DNA of 47,873 bases from Balneola sp. (GTDB lineage Bacteria > Bacteroidota > Rhodothermia > Balneolales > Balneolaceae), in contig JAEPPZ010000014.1 in NCBI GenBank assembly GCA_017640785.1, forward strand, positions 1 through 47,873, given 5' to 3'. Shown here in pieces: positions 7,968-16,254 of the stretch; position 1 is the first letter of the stretch, and the number at the start of each line of letters is the position of its first letter. The notes beneath the pieces were generated by a model. It saw only the letters and a list, made by a program, of their open reading frames with translations. It was not told the origin of the DNA and ran no database searches. Made by a program: the position numbers and the translations under genes.

Positions 7968-8738
7968 TTAAAGTACGTTTGCTTCAGTATCCAATAACTG
8001 GGCTACTTCGCGAGCTACTTCTTCAGCTTCGCCTTCATATTTCTTTCCGGCCTGACGTGCAGGTTTTTCTTCATATGAAGTTACTTTAGTATGAGCTTGT
8101 AACTCAGCTTCATCAATTCCCAAAGATGAAATCTCAACCTGATCGATCGGCTTTCTCTTGGAAGCCATGATTCCTTTCAGATTTGGAATTCTTGGATCGT
8201 TCATATCATTTGAACAAGTAACTGCACATGGAGTTGGAAGCTCGATCATTTCCTGACCGCTATCTCCCTGACGTTTAACAACAAGATTTCCGTTCTCTAC
8301 CTCAAGGCCAACTGCATTCGTAGTGTATGGAAGACTTAAATGTTCAGCAACCATACTTCCGGTCAATCCTGAATCCGTATCCTGAGATTGCTTACCTAGT
8401 CCGATCACATCGTATTCTTTATCCTTGAAGAAAGCAGAAAGTATTTTAGCGTAACTGGCTGAATCGTAATCTTCATCGCCGGTAGCAAGAATGTGAGTTG
8501 CTTTATCAGCTCCCATTGCCAGAGCTTTTCGAATAGTTTCTGAAGCTTTTGCAGGGCCGATACAAACAACTTCAACTTCTCCACCGTGCTTTTCTTTTAA
8601 AACTAAAGCTTCCTCAACCGCAGATGCATCGTAGGCATTTAAAACCATTCGGTCTGCATCCATGATTAGCTCGCCTTCTTTGATCTGAAGTGGTGCGTAA
8701 ACATCGGGCACCATCTTAATACATATATAAAATTTCAT
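7968..8738 (-). CDS. etfB: Electron transfer flavoprotein beta subunit
   Basis: At 256 residues this matches EtfB/FixA. It has the opening MKFYICIKMVPDVYAPLQI, the MVLNAYDASAVEEAL segment, the recognition-loop region around VVCIGPAKASETIRKALAMGADKA, and YDVIGLGKQSQDTDSGLTGSM, which in the family binds AMP or, in bifurcating types, a second FAD. With FixC and FixX downstream the arrangement matches fixABCX. Which nucleotide is bound cannot be decided by eye. It is the first gene of the minus-strand operon. The 80-base upstream gap (8739-8818) should hold the promoter; a minus-strand TATATTGT resembles the -7 box only weakly. Confidence 0.92.
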   Translation of the reverse strand: MKFYICIKMVPDVYAPLQIKEGELIMDADRMVLNAYDASAVEEALVLKEKHGGEVEVVCIGPAKASETIRKALAMGADKATHILATGDEDYDSASYAKILSAFFKDKEYDVIGLGKQSQDTDSGLTGSMVAEHLSLPYTTNAVGLEVENGNLVVKRQGDSGQEMIELPTPCAVTCSNDMNDPRIPNLKGIMASKRKPIDQVEISSLGIDEAELQAHTKVTSYEEKPARQAGKKYEGEAEEVAREVAQLLDTEANVL

Positions 8739-8818
8739 TCTTATGGTTTTGCAATTCGTAGTTATTAATGTAACCGCTTTTTTGGGTCGACAATATACAA
8801 AACCAAAAGAAAAGTATT

Positions 8819-9718
8819 TTAATTCTGTAGGTTAGAATACTCTGTTAAATGTCCCTGATCTGTTTCCAAAAGAATACTGTATGCCTGACGTCTTACCGCT
8901 GCTTCAGCTTCTCCGAAAATACCGGATATTTCTCTGGCTTTGGTGTCAAAGAAAAGGTCGAACAGATAGTTGCTTGTTGCACGACGTTTAGAGTCTCTTA
9001 TTAGTGTGAGCGCATCCAGAATTTCTTGTCTTGCCAGCTTAGGATCATCTGAAAATTGATCCAATCCAAGTCGATGATAAGAATAATAAGCAGTACGGAG
9101 TGGTTCGTATGAGGCGTTCAACAGATCTGTAACGAGTGTAAATTTATTTCTTCGATTATTTGCGGCTCTTGTCCAGCCGGGTGATGCAGTGGTTTGTGCA
9201 AGATCAACTACTTGTTGAGCTTTTCTGAAATATTCAGTTCCGCCAAGTTTTGAAAAGCTATCAAAATCGTATCCCAGAATAATATTGATGAAGAAATCCA
9301 GGGTTCCTGTAAGATTATCGAATTGAAGTTCATCATGTATTAAAGTTCTTCCTTCCGGATAATTAAATCGCCACAGTTCGTCTGAAAGAATAATGGAAGT
9401 TGTTTCTGTGACGGTATTATAAATAGGTCGGCGAGCTGTGAATATAACTCTGGCTCCGAAATCAAAATTGGAATTACCACTTTCGATGATCAATTGTATT
9501 TGACACTGAATTCTTTCGTGTTCTTCAAATTGAGCTTCTGTCCAGTTGTAATCATTGATATACTCTTCAATACGACTTTCAAGTTCAGTCAGGTAGGAAT
9601 AAGAGTTTCCTTCCAACAAATCATAATTTAAGTTTACCTCACATTCGAATTCTTGCGAAAAAGTAGAGCTTGTTACAAAGCAGAATAATATTAAAAAGTA
9701 AAATCTTGGTTTAATCAC
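8819..9718 (-). CDS. porD: DUF4835 family protein (type IX secretion component PorD)
   Basis: This 299-residue exported protein has a Sec signal peptide (MIKPRFYFLILFCFVTSSTF, cleavage near residue 21) followed by the DUF4835 layout: FECEVNLNYDLLEGN, a strand-rich first half with ARRPIYNT and DELQFDNLTGTLDFFINIIL, then LGYDFDSFSKLGGTEYFRKAQQ and a helical C-terminal half with YYSYHRLGLDQFSDDPK. NCBI naming links this family to type IX secretion; its exact job is unclear. The start codon is GTG (9716-9718), with AAGGAAAA about nine bases before it. It is transcribed away from the barrel genes, from a 46-base divergent gap. Confidence 0.82.
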   Translation of the reverse strand: MIKPRFYFLILFCFVTSSTFSQEFECEVNLNYDLLEGNSYSYLTELESRIEEYINDYNWTEAQFEEHERIQCQIQLIIESGNSNFDFGARVIFTARRPIYNTVTETTSIILSDELWRFNYPEGRTLIHDELQFDNLTGTLDFFINIILGYDFDSFSKLGGTEYFRKAQQVVDLAQTTASPGWTRAANNRRNKFTLVTDLLNASYEPLRTAYYSYHRLGLDQFSDDPKLARQEILDALTLIRDSKRRATSNYLFDLFFDTKAREISGIFGEAEAAVRRQAYSILLETDQGHLTEYSNLQN

Positions 9719-9764
9719 TTAGTTTTTTCCTTTATATATAACATATTATATCAATTACCACCCA

Positions 9765-10589
9765 ATGATACGAATACGAACATATCTATATAAAATTACT
9801 TTTGTTCTAATTTTTGTTAGCGCACCCGAAATGGGACTAGCGCAGCTTACCATGGGTGCAGATGGTTTGGCTCTGGGACAGGCTACAACAGCTTTACAGA
9901 ATAATAGCTGGGCGATCTTTTCAAACCCTGCTACCATCAACAATGAAAAAAAGAGTGTTAGTTTTTTTAGTTTAAGAAATTACGGATTTGTTGAATTAAC
10001 AGATATTGCTGCATCCGGATCTTTCCCTACTTCATATGGTATTGCTGCTTTCGGATTTCACAGATATGGAGGAGATTTGTTTAACGAAACAAGAATTCGG
10101 TTTGGGTATGCAAATTCATGGAATAATTTAAAATTTGGTGCTGTATTAAACTACAATCATATTTCACAAGCTTCTCCATATGGATCCGGTGGCGCATTGG
10201 GGATAGATGTCGGAATAACAACCATGTTGACACAAGGGCTTTGGTTTGGTGCGAAAGCCACCAATTTAAACCAACCAAACTATGATTTTGCAGCAAATGA
10301 AGAATCTCTTTCAAGAGAGTTAGCAATAGGATTGAGTTACAATCTGGATGAGAATGCATTATTCCTTTTTGATATTGTGAAAGATGTTCGATTCCCTGTT
10401 GCGTACAGAGGTGGAATAGAAGTAAAAGTTGTAGAAAATCTAAAAGGAAGGGTTGGAGTAACAACCGAGCCAAATACTTATTCATTTGGAGTGGGTTATG
10501 AGGCAACTCTCTGGGAAGCTAATCTGGTATTTCAGCGACACGAAACACTCGGGTTTAGTCCAGGAATAGGATTGAATTTCTTTTTCTAA
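9765..10589 (+). CDS. Outer-membrane beta-barrel protein, PorV/PorQ-like
   Basis: This 274-residue exported protein has a signal peptide (about 1-26, ending GLAQ) and then alternating strands ending in aromatic residues, closing with PGIGLNFFF, a typical C-terminal barrel strand. The motif SWAIFSNPATINNEKKSVSFF near residue 48 is the FadL/PorV-like N-terminal segment with the NPA tripeptide. PorV and PorQ act in type IX secretion as outer-membrane shuttle proteins, which would suit the neighbouring porD, but many unrelated barrels share this look. Its TAA stop is directly followed by the ATG of the next gene, implying coupled translation. Confidence 0.65.
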   Translation: MIRIRTYLYKITFVLIFVSAPEMGLAQLTMGADGLALGQATTALQNNSWAIFSNPATINNEKKSVSFFSLRNYGFVELTDIAASGSFPTSYGIAAFGFHRYGGDLFNETRIRFGYANSWNNLKFGAVLNYNHISQASPYGSGGALGIDVGITTMLTQGLWFGAKATNLNQPNYDFAANEESLSRELAIGLSYNLDENALFLFDIVKDVRFPVAYRGGIEVKVVENLKGRVGVTTEPNTYSFGVGYEATLWEANLVFQRHETLGFSPGIGLNFFF

Positions 10590-12647
10590 ATGATCGCTTG
10601 TAGAAAAATAGCATTCCTTATTCTTATTGGATGTGTATCCAGTTCATTAACTGCTCAAGTTAGGGATTCAGCGAAAGTACAGATCGAAAAACAACTGGAA
10701 GAGGCATTAGAAGAACAGGAAACTGAAGAAGGTGAGCTTGCGGGAGAACAACTGGCTCAGTTTCTTGAAGAATTAGCCGCAAATCCTGTTAACATAAATT
10801 CTGCATCTGTAAACGATCTTCTCCAGATTCCCGGGTTCAATCTTAAACTAGCAAGAGCATTAATTGATTATCGAAAAGAAAATCCCTTCGTGGAAAAAGA
10901 TGACATTTTAAAAGTTTCAGGAATTGGAAGAGCAACCTATACCAGAATGAGACCCTATATCACTGTTGGGGGAGTTTCGTCGCGATTTCGTGATCTGTAT
11001 ACAAATCCGAACTATTGGTTGGATGGGAACTCATTTGAGTACATCACCAGATACCAACAGGAACTGAATGATCAGAGAGGCTATGAAATCCCGGATTCTT
11101 CGGGAGGATATTTGGGAAGTCAGGGTAAATATTACCAACGGTTTCGAATGTCGAGCAGACATTTATCCATAAATCTTACACAAGAAAAAGACGCCGGTGA
11201 AACGCTGAACGGGCCAACAGGATTTGATTACACTTCCGGACATATTGCTCTGAAAGAAAACGGGAAATTAAAGGATCTCGTAATTGGGGATTATGCTCTG
11301 AATTTTGGCCAAGGGTTAGTTTTATGGACAGGAGGTGCTTTTGGGAAAGGGAGGGAAGTAGTTGGTACAACAAGTAAAAACGAACGTGGGCTCCGGGCCT
11401 ATGGATCGGCTCAGGAAACAGATTTTTTTAGAGGTATTGCGGCTACATATGGCGAAAAGATCGAGACTACGTTTTTTTATTCAGATCGTCCGCGTACTGC
11501 ATCTGTTATTGAGGGCGATACAACCCGATTTCCTTCCTCGTCGGGCTTTCATAGAACTTTAAATGAAAAAGATAGAAGGAATAATATTGACCAAAAAACA
11601 TACGGAGGCAGAATCAGAATAGATACTCCGGTAGGTTTATTTGGTGCTACGGGATACCGTACAGAATTCAGCAGCTACATCGACAGGGGAAATGGGTTAT
11701 CGAACCTGTACGATTTTGAAGGAAGAGATAACTCTGTTGTAGGCTTTGACTACCGTGGATTGATTGGAACTGTATTGGCTTTTGGGGAGATAGGACAAAG
11801 TCAAAATGGTGGAAAAGGAGGAATTGTTGGGATCGAAAGTCCGATTGGGTTTTCAACGGATTTTACAATGGCATATCGAAATTATGGTCGGAATTTTCAA
11901 TCTTTTATGGGAGATGGGTTTGGCGAAAGTTCATCCGATCCTCAAAATGAAGAAGGGTTTTATATCGGAATCAGGCACGGGTTAAATGACAAAGTTTCAC
12001 TTTCAGCTTATGTAGACCAATACAAGTTTGATGCTCCAAGATCAGGAATTGATCAACCGAGCCAAGGGTTTGATGTACTTGGATTGATGGAGGTGGATTT
12101 TACTTCCGATCTAAATGGATATGTACTGATCAGATCAGAAACTAAGGATGATACATTTACAGAAATAAGCGAACGTGGAGTTATGGAAGAATTTATTGGT
12201 GAACAGCGAAGGTCCAGTATTCGAACACAAATTGAATATCAGTTAAACAAAAGTGTAAGGCTGAGGTCGAGAATTGAGCTGGTAGAAAGCCAGGGAGCGA
12301 ATGAAGCTAAGGAGTATGGAATGCTTTTGTATCAGGATATCAGAGTTCAGGCATCAAGTAAACTTCAGATCGATGCCAGAGTAACTGTTTTCGATACCGA
12401 TAGTTTTGATTCCCGTGTATTTCAGTTTGAGAATGATTTACTCTATGTATTATCAAACACGGCGCTTTCAGGGCAGGGTCAACGGGCATATTTTGTTTTA
12501 AACTATGAGCCAACAGACTTTTTGGAAATCTGGTTTAAGTATTCGTTATCCGTTTTTGAAAATGTAAATTTTGTCAGTAGTGGTTTAAACGAAATTCAAG
12601 GAAACAAAAACAGTGATTTTGGAATTCAGGCGAGATTGAAGTTTTGA
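10590..12647 (+). CDS. Helix-hairpin-helix (ComEA-like) domain fused to an outer-membrane beta-barrel
   Basis: This 685-residue exported protein has a signal peptide (1-22, ending LTAQ), an acidic coiled stretch (about 27-60), and then two helix-hairpin-helix motifs at about 67-125 (NINSASVNDLLQIPGFNLKLA and ILKVSGIGRATYTRMRPYI). About 550 residues of strand-rich sequence follow, ending FGIQARLKF as outer-membrane barrels do. ComEA uses HhH motifs to bind incoming DNA in the periplasm; here the same module would be tethered to a barrel. The family is widespread in Bacteroidota, and I do not know of a proven function. It starts immediately after the stop of the preceding barrel gene. Confidence 0.7.
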   Translation: MIACRKIAFLILIGCVSSSLTAQVRDSAKVQIEKQLEEALEEQETEEGELAGEQLAQFLEELAANPVNINSASVNDLLQIPGFNLKLARALIDYRKENPFVEKDDILKVSGIGRATYTRMRPYITVGGVSSRFRDLYTNPNYWLDGNSFEYITRYQQELNDQRGYEIPDSSGGYLGSQGKYYQRFRMSSRHLSINLTQEKDAGETLNGPTGFDYTSGHIALKENGKLKDLVIGDYALNFGQGLVLWTGGAFGKGREVVGTTSKNERGLRAYGSAQETDFFRGIAATYGEKIETTFFYSDRPRTASVIEGDTTRFPSSSGFHRTLNEKDRRNNIDQKTYGGRIRIDTPVGLFGATGYRTEFSSYIDRGNGLSNLYDFEGRDNSVVGFDYRGLIGTVLAFGEIGQSQNGGKGGIVGIESPIGFSTDFTMAYRNYGRNFQSFMGDGFGESSSDPQNEEGFYIGIRHGLNDKVSLSAYVDQYKFDAPRSGIDQPSQGFDVLGLMEVDFTSDLNGYVLIRSETKDDTFTEISERGVMEEFIGEQRRSSIRTQIEYQLNKSVRLRSRIELVESQGANEAKEYGMLLYQDIRVQASSKLQIDARVTVFDTDSFDSRVFQFENDLLYVLSNTALSGQGQRAYFVLNYEPTDFLEIWFKYSLSVFENVNFVSSGLNEIQGNKNSDFGIQARLKF

Positions 12648-12655
12648 TTAAGAGA

Positions 12656-12686
12656 TTGATTACTGATCTGTTTACTGTTATTCTTG
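12656..12686 (+). promoter_or_regulatory. Candidate promoter of the sulfate operon
   Basis: TTG at 12656-12658 and TATTCTTG at 12679-12686 are separated by 20 bases, close to the Bacteroidota pattern TTTG-N19-TAnnTTTG (one mismatch in the -7 box). It is 23 bases before the permease ATG, in the only gap between the barrel gene and the sulfate genes. Pattern match only. Confidence 0.35.
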
Positions 12687-12709
12687 GCAAAATTTAAAGC
12701 ACAGCAAAT

Positions 12710-14479
12710 ATGACTTTTGAAGCTTGGGCGGTAGTTTCGGTATTAATTTTTTGTTTGGTTCTCTTAGTTTCTACCAAGATATCAGCTGATCTTATCCTTT
12801 TTGGTGGATTAGCACTATTAGTGATTACCAGCATCGTCCCGACCCCTCTGGCACTCGATGGTTTTTCAAATGAAGGAATGCTCACCGTTGCAGCGCTGTA
12901 TGTGGTAGCTGCGGGATTAAAAGAGACAGGAGCAATTCAGTATGTAGTTCAAAAGGTTATGGGAAATGCTTCTACAGTGAGGGCTTCTCAGTTAAGGATT
13001 ATGAGTCCTGTTATGGTGATGAGTGCGTTTTTTAACAACACTCCTATTGTAGCATCTTTTATTCCGGCTTTAGAGAAGTGGAGTCGAAGAACCGGTATTC
13101 CGGTTTCCAAGGTCTTAATTCCTCTAAGTTACGCTGCAATTTTAGGGGGAACTTGTACGCTCATTGGAACAAGTACTAACCTTATCCTGAATGGACTGTT
13201 AATTGAAGAGTCTACAACGCGGTCTTTAGGTTTATTTGAACCTGCTTTGATCGGGGTTCCATGTGCTATTGCAGGTTTTATCTATTTGTTAATTTTTGGG
13301 GATAAATTGCTTCCCAACCGTAGTTCAAGTATCGAAAGTTTTAAGGATACCAGAGAGTACACAATCGAAATGATTGTTGAAAAAGATAGTACGATCGTTT
13401 CAAAAACTATTGAAGAAGCAGGATTACGGAACCTTCCCAGTTTGTTTCTTGCTGAAATTATCCGTGATGGAAGATCAATTCCGGCTGTTGCTCCTCACGA
13501 AAAACTAAAAACCAATGATCGGTTAATCTTTACAGGAATGGTTAACTCTATTATCGATATTCAGGAGTTTGCAGGTTTAAAGTTAGCTACCGATCAGGTT
13601 TTTAAACTAGATTCCCCAAGACGGGAAAGGCAGCTTGTTGAAGCGGTAGTTTCTCCGGGAAATCCAATTGTTGGCCGTACCATTAAAGAAGGTGGGTTCA
13701 GAGATCGGTATGATGCTGTTGTTTTGGCTGTTTCCAGAAGAGGAGAAAGGGTTTCTAAAAAAATAGGAAATATAAGCTTAAGTCAGGGCGATACTCTGTT
13801 ATTGGAGGCTCACCCTAAATTTATGAAGCGATTCAGAAATTCCAATGATTTTTACCTGATCAGTCCTGTTGAAGATTCAACTCCATTAACTTTTGAAGGG
13901 GCATGGAGAGCATCATTAGTTTTGTTGTGGATGGTTGGTTTAGCAGGTTTTGGAGTTCTTACGATGTTACAAGCTTCATTTTTAGGAGCTGTTGCAATGA
14001 TTTTGTTTAATTGCACGAAATATTCAACGGCATTGGAAAATATAGATTGGAGGGTTTTATTAGCAATAGCATCTTCTCTTGGATTAGGTGCAGCATTACA
14101 AAGTACTGGAGCGGCTTTTGTTTTCGCAGAAGGATTGTTGAGTTTTGCGGGGACTAATCCTGTCTTAGCGTTAGCTCTTACATATGTATCTACTTGGCTG
14201 TTAACAGAAATGATTACTAATAATGCTGCAGCGGTACTAATCTTTCCAATTGCACTATCATTAGCAACCGAAATGCAACTGGATTTTATCCCATTTGCAA
14301 TTGCAATTATTATGGGGGCTTCAGCAAGTTTTTCTACTCCAATAGGATATCAAACTAATTTAATGGTGTACGGTCCGGGGGGTTACAAATATACTGATTA
14401 CATTAAAATTGGAATACCTCTAAATTTAATAGTCGGAATAATAACTGTATCTTTAATCCCTCTAATTTGGAGCTTTTAA
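12710..14479 (+). CDS. SLC13/DASS-type permease with two RCK_C (TrkA-C) domains, probable sulfate importer
   Basis: This 589-residue membrane protein has helices at about 6-45, 55-85 and 100-200. Two cytosolic RCK_C domains follow at about 217-285 (EYTIEMIVEKDSTIV) and 305-385 (GGFRDRYDAVVLAVSRRGE), and a second membrane half at about 400-585. The SLC13 signature GGTCTLIGTSTNLILNG (147-163) and its second-half counterpart STPIGYQTNLMVYGPGGY form the substrate and sodium sites. Relatives carry sulfate, di- and tricarboxylates or arsenite. Sulfate is inferred because the next three genes activate sulfate in the same direction with short gaps. The RCK_C pair suggests gating by a small ligand. 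Confidence 0.85.
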   Translation: MTFEAWAVVSVLIFCLVLLVSTKISADLILFGGLALLVITSIVPTPLALDGFSNEGMLTVAALYVVAAGLKETGAIQYVVQKVMGNASTVRASQLRIMSPVMVMSAFFNNTPIVASFIPALEKWSRRTGIPVSKVLIPLSYAAILGGTCTLIGTSTNLILNGLLIEESTTRSLGLFEPALIGVPCAIAGFIYLLIFGDKLLPNRSSSIESFKDTREYTIEMIVEKDSTIVSKTIEEAGLRNLPSLFLAEIIRDGRSIPAVAPHEKLKTNDRLIFTGMVNSIIDIQEFAGLKLATDQVFKLDSPRRERQLVEAVVSPGNPIVGRTIKEGGFRDRYDAVVLAVSRRGERVSKKIGNISLSQGDTLLLEAHPKFMKRFRNSNDFYLISPVEDSTPLTFEGAWRASLVLLWMVGLAGFGVLTMLQASFLGAVAMILFNCTKYSTALENIDWRVLLAIASSLGLGAALQSTGAAFVFAEGLLSFAGTNPVLALALTYVSTWLLTEMITNNAAAVLIFPIALSLATEMQLDFIPFAIAIIMGASASFSTPIGYQTNLMVYGPGGYKYTDYIKIGIPLNLIVGIITVSLIPLIWSF

Positions 14480-14491
14480 ATAAACTAACTA

Positions 14492-15265
14492 ATGATTGAA
14501 CATATCATAGAAATTGCGAAAGAAGCAGGTCGGGAGATTTTAAAATATTATGATGACGAAATTGAAGTAGAATCCAAATCTGATGACTCACCTCTTACTA
14601 AAGCCGACCTAGCCGCGCATCACCACATTGTAAATGAGCTGAAAAAGCTAACTCCTGAAATACCTATTATTTCTGAGGAGTCCGGAATACCTGATTTCGA
14701 AGAAAGAAAACAATGGGACAGGTTCTGGTTAGTAGATCCTTTGGATGGGACTAAAGAATTCATTAAAAAAAATGGTGAATTTACTGTTAATATAGCACTG
14801 ATTGTTCAAGATAAACCAATGCTCGGTGTAGTGTATGTTCCTGCTTTTGATACCTTGTATTATGGAGATAATGCTTCAGGATCTTTCAAGCAGGAGAGCA
14901 ATAAAAATCCAGTTCAGTTGAATACATTACCATACGACAAATCGGATAAAGCCAGAATAGTTGTAAGCAGATCACACGGGGATGATTCTACCAAAAGGAA
15001 ATTAGAAAAAATAGGAATCGAAGTTTCGGAAGAGGTTCCGTCAGGAAGTTCACTTAAATTTTGTTTAGTTGCAGAAGGAAAAGCGGATCTATATCCAAGA
15101 CTTGGTCCAACAATGGAATGGGATACAGCAGCTGCAGATGCAGTGTATAGATATTCGATTAAAGAAGGGGAAAAACTATCTCCTTTATCTTACAATAAAG
15201 AAAATTTTAAAAATCCTTATTTCTTGTTAGGATTAAATGAAAATATAAACGCAGAAGAATTATAG
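14492..15265 (+). CDS. cysQ: 3'(2'),5'-bisphosphate nucleotidase CysQ
   Basis: This 257-residue lithium-sensitive-type phosphatase hydrolyses 3'-phosphoadenosine 5'-phosphate (PAP) to AMP, removing the by-product of PAPS use. It has the inositol-monophosphatase fold motifs: SEESG (61-65), VDPLDGTKEF (81-90) carrying the metal ligands, and EWDTAAADAV (209-218). Length is normal for CysQ. It starts 12 bases after the permease stop and precedes cysD, so it is in the sulfate operon. Its presence implies that PAPS, not only APS, is made and consumed by this cell. Confidence 0.92.
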   Translation: MIEHIIEIAKEAGREILKYYDDEIEVESKSDDSPLTKADLAAHHHIVNELKKLTPEIPIISEESGIPDFEERKQWDRFWLVDPLDGTKEFIKKNGEFTVNIALIVQDKPMLGVVYVPAFDTLYYGDNASGSFKQESNKNPVQLNTLPYDKSDKARIVVSRSHGDDSTKRKLEKIGIEVSEEVPSGSSLKFCLVAEGKADLYPRLGPTMEWDTAAADAVYRYSIKEGEKLSPLSYNKENFKNPYFLLGLNENINAEEL

Positions 15266-15297
15266 AAGTCTGCAACTCAAAAATTGATTCAAATATC

Positions 15298-16206
15298 ATG
15301 AGTGAATTAAAAAACACTTCACATCTTAAGCAACTAGAAAACGAAGGCATATACATAATGAGAGAGGTTGCTGCACAATTTGAGCGACCTGTTTTATTAT
15401 TTTCCGGAGGGAAAGATTCTATTGTAATGTTTCATTTAGCATTGAAGGCATTTCACCCGGGGCGTATTCCTTTTCCATTAATGCATGTAGATACAGGACA
15501 TAATTTCAAGGAAACGATCGAATTCAGAGACAAACTGGTAAAAAAGTACGATGTTGATCTGATTATTGGAAGTGTACAGGACTCTATCGATGAGGGGAAA
15601 GTTGAGGAAGAAACAGGTCCTGATGCCAGTAGAAATGCTCTGCAAACCGTTACACTTTTGGATACACTAAAGAAACATCAGGTTGATGCAGCTTTAGGTG
15701 GAGGAAGAAGAGATGAAGAAAAAGCCAGAGCAAAAGAGCGCTTCTTTTCTCATCGAGATGTGTTCGGTCAGTGGGATCCGAAGAATCAACGACCGGAACT
15801 ATGGAACTTATATAACGGACGTAAAAGTCAGGGCGAAAACTTCCGTGTTTTTCCATTGAGTAATTGGACTGAAATGGATGTTTGGCAATATATAGCACAA
15901 GAAAATATCGATATACCTTCTCTTTACTTTGCTCATGACCGGAAAGTCTTTGACAGACGGGGAGTTTGGTTGGCGGATACTGAGTTCGTGAATCGAATGG
16001 ATGAGGAAAAACTGGTAACTAAAACAGTACGCTTTAGAACAATTGGAGATGCTACATGCACTGGGGCTGTACTATCAGAAGCTTCAGATCTTGAAGAAAT
16101 AATTCAGGAAGTTGCATCTGCCAGAGAAACAGAAAGGGGCACTCGCCATGATGATAAGCGAAGTGAAACGGCAATGGAAGACAGAAAGCGTCAGGGCTAT
16201 TTCTAA
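15298..16206 (+). CDS. cysD: Sulfate adenylyltransferase subunit 2 (CysD)
   Basis: This 302-residue catalytic subunit of ATP sulfurylase adenylates sulfate to APS in a complex with CysN. The PP-loop SGGKDS is at 36-41 in LLFSGGKDSIVMFHL, followed by MHVDTGHNF, the GGRRDEEKARAKER stretch, and the C-terminal RFRTIGDATCTGAV and RHDDKRSETAMEDRKRQGYF typical of CysD. Length equals the E. coli protein. It lies 32 bases after cysQ and 48 bases before the cysN/C fusion. Confidence 0.96.
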   Translation: MSELKNTSHLKQLENEGIYIMREVAAQFERPVLLFSGGKDSIVMFHLALKAFHPGRIPFPLMHVDTGHNFKETIEFRDKLVKKYDVDLIIGSVQDSIDEGKVEEETGPDASRNALQTVTLLDTLKKHQVDAALGGGRRDEEKARAKERFFSHRDVFGQWDPKNQRPELWNLYNGRKSQGENFRVFPLSNWTEMDVWQYIAQENIDIPSLYFAHDRKVFDRRGVWLADTEFVNRMDEEKLVTKTVRFRTIGDATCTGAVLSEASDLEEIIQEVASARETERGTRHDDKRSETAMEDRKRQGYF

Positions 16207-16254
16207 CATCCGTCAATCGAACCAAGTAAATTTAAAAACACTTTATACAACAAG

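Noticed and set aside
3343-8738. FixABCX genes as evidence of nitrogen fixation
   Set aside because: No nif genes are present, and the operon partner is an acyl-CoA dehydrogenase, so a catabolic electron-transfer role is more likely.
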